Source: an uncultured bacterium
Lineage (GTDB): Bacteria; Hydrogenedentota; Hydrogenedentia; Hydrogenedentales; SLHB01
Direction: 5' to 3'
Length of the DNA stretch: 6,474 bases
Assembly (NCBI GenBank): GCA_937928585.1
Contig: CALEZK010000419.1
Coordinates: forward strand, 1-6,474
Each line of letters begins with the position of its first letter. The first letter of the stretch is position 1. The notes beneath the pieces are model-generated. The model was not told the origin of the DNA and did not search any database. It saw only the letters and a program-made list of their open reading frames with translations. A program made the position numbers and the translations under genes. Positions 6,322 through 6,474 of the stretch are shown here, piece after piece.

Positions 6322-6474
6322 CTACTTTCGTCCGTTCTTGCCGCGTTGAACCTGCTTGTAGCGAAAGCAATGCACCGTATGGTCATTCACCATCCCCACG
6401 GCCTGCATGAATGCGTAGCAAATCGTCGTGCCGACAAATTTGAATCCGCGTTTCTTGAGATCTTTGCTCATTGC
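6322..6474 (-). CDS. tag: DNA-3-methyladenine glycosylase I, C-terminal 50 residues (partial)
   Basis: The 5' part of the gene lies beyond the right edge of the window; only the last 50 codons and the TAG stop are present. The fragment contains the Tag signature LKKRGFKFVGTTICYAFMQA and then VGMVNDHTVHCFRY. The His and Cys of this last block (spaced H-x3-C) match the C-terminal pair of zinc ligands known in Tag enzymes. The protein excises 3-methyladenine from alkylated DNA to start base-excision repair in the cytoplasm. FVGTT replaces the commoner FVGPT, a minor variation. The gene runs directly into crcB with a six-base gap. Identification is firm despite the short fragment because the C-terminal block is highly distinctive. 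Confidence 0.92.
   Translation of the reverse strand, partial: AMSKDLKKRGFKFVGTTICYAFMQAVGMVNDHTVHCFRYKQVQRGKNGRK

Noticed and set aside
1..6474. CRISPR array, tRNA/rRNA, insertion sequence ends, or a defence or biosynthetic cluster
   Set aside because: No regularly spaced repeats, no tRNA- or rRNA-like sequence, no transposase and no co-directional cluster of accessory genes were seen on reading both strands.

Overview
The window reads as ordinary bacterial chromosome of moderate-to-high GC (about 57-58% in the stretches I counted by hand). The mix of genes is a Hanks-type Ser/Thr kinase fragment, a secreted CocE/S15-type hydrolase with a calcium-binding-like tail, a PKD-domain lipoprotein, AnmK, CrcB and Tag. 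This suggests an uncultured Gram-negative lineage of the PVC/Hydrogenedentota/Planctomycetota kind. That placement is inferred from gene content and style only, and no rRNA or other marker confirms it.

Layout. On the left, the minus strand carries one open reading frame (23..784). Its N-terminal 146 or so residues are the front half of a Pkn-type protein kinase, and its remaining 105 or so residues are the back part of a thioredoxin-type arsenate reductase (ArsC). Each half lacks its own catalytic core, and the base composition changes at the joint. A 230-base divergent spacer follows, with a candidate promoter for each direction, and then anmK on the plus strand, starting at TTG behind a strong ribosome binding site. 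Positions 2179..2708 are a gene-poor, partly AT-rich stretch. It holds a perfect TATAAT box, a strong SD and one small ORF of unknown nature (2301..2498).

The right half has a PaaI-like hotdog thioesterase and a secreted S15/CocE-type hydrolase, both minus strand and separated by a hairpin. Divergent from the hydrolase is a plus-strand lipoprotein (BACON-like domain plus two PKD domains). It converges, with a 4-base gap, on a minus-strand tag-crcB pair: the C-terminus of 3-methyladenine DNA glycosylase I, cut by the window edge, and a complete fluoride channel gene.

How the genes relate. Most are unconnected housekeeping or single-function genes: cell-wall recycling (AnmK), fluoride export (CrcB) and DNA alkylation repair (Tag). 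The hydrolase and the PKD lipoprotein share a 76-base divergent control region and are both exported, so a joint role at the cell surface is possible but unproven. I see no CRISPR array, tRNA, rRNA, insertion sequence or obvious multi-gene defence system. The one truly odd object is the kinase-ArsC chimera. My leading explanation is an assembly or deletion joint rather than a new signalling enzyme.
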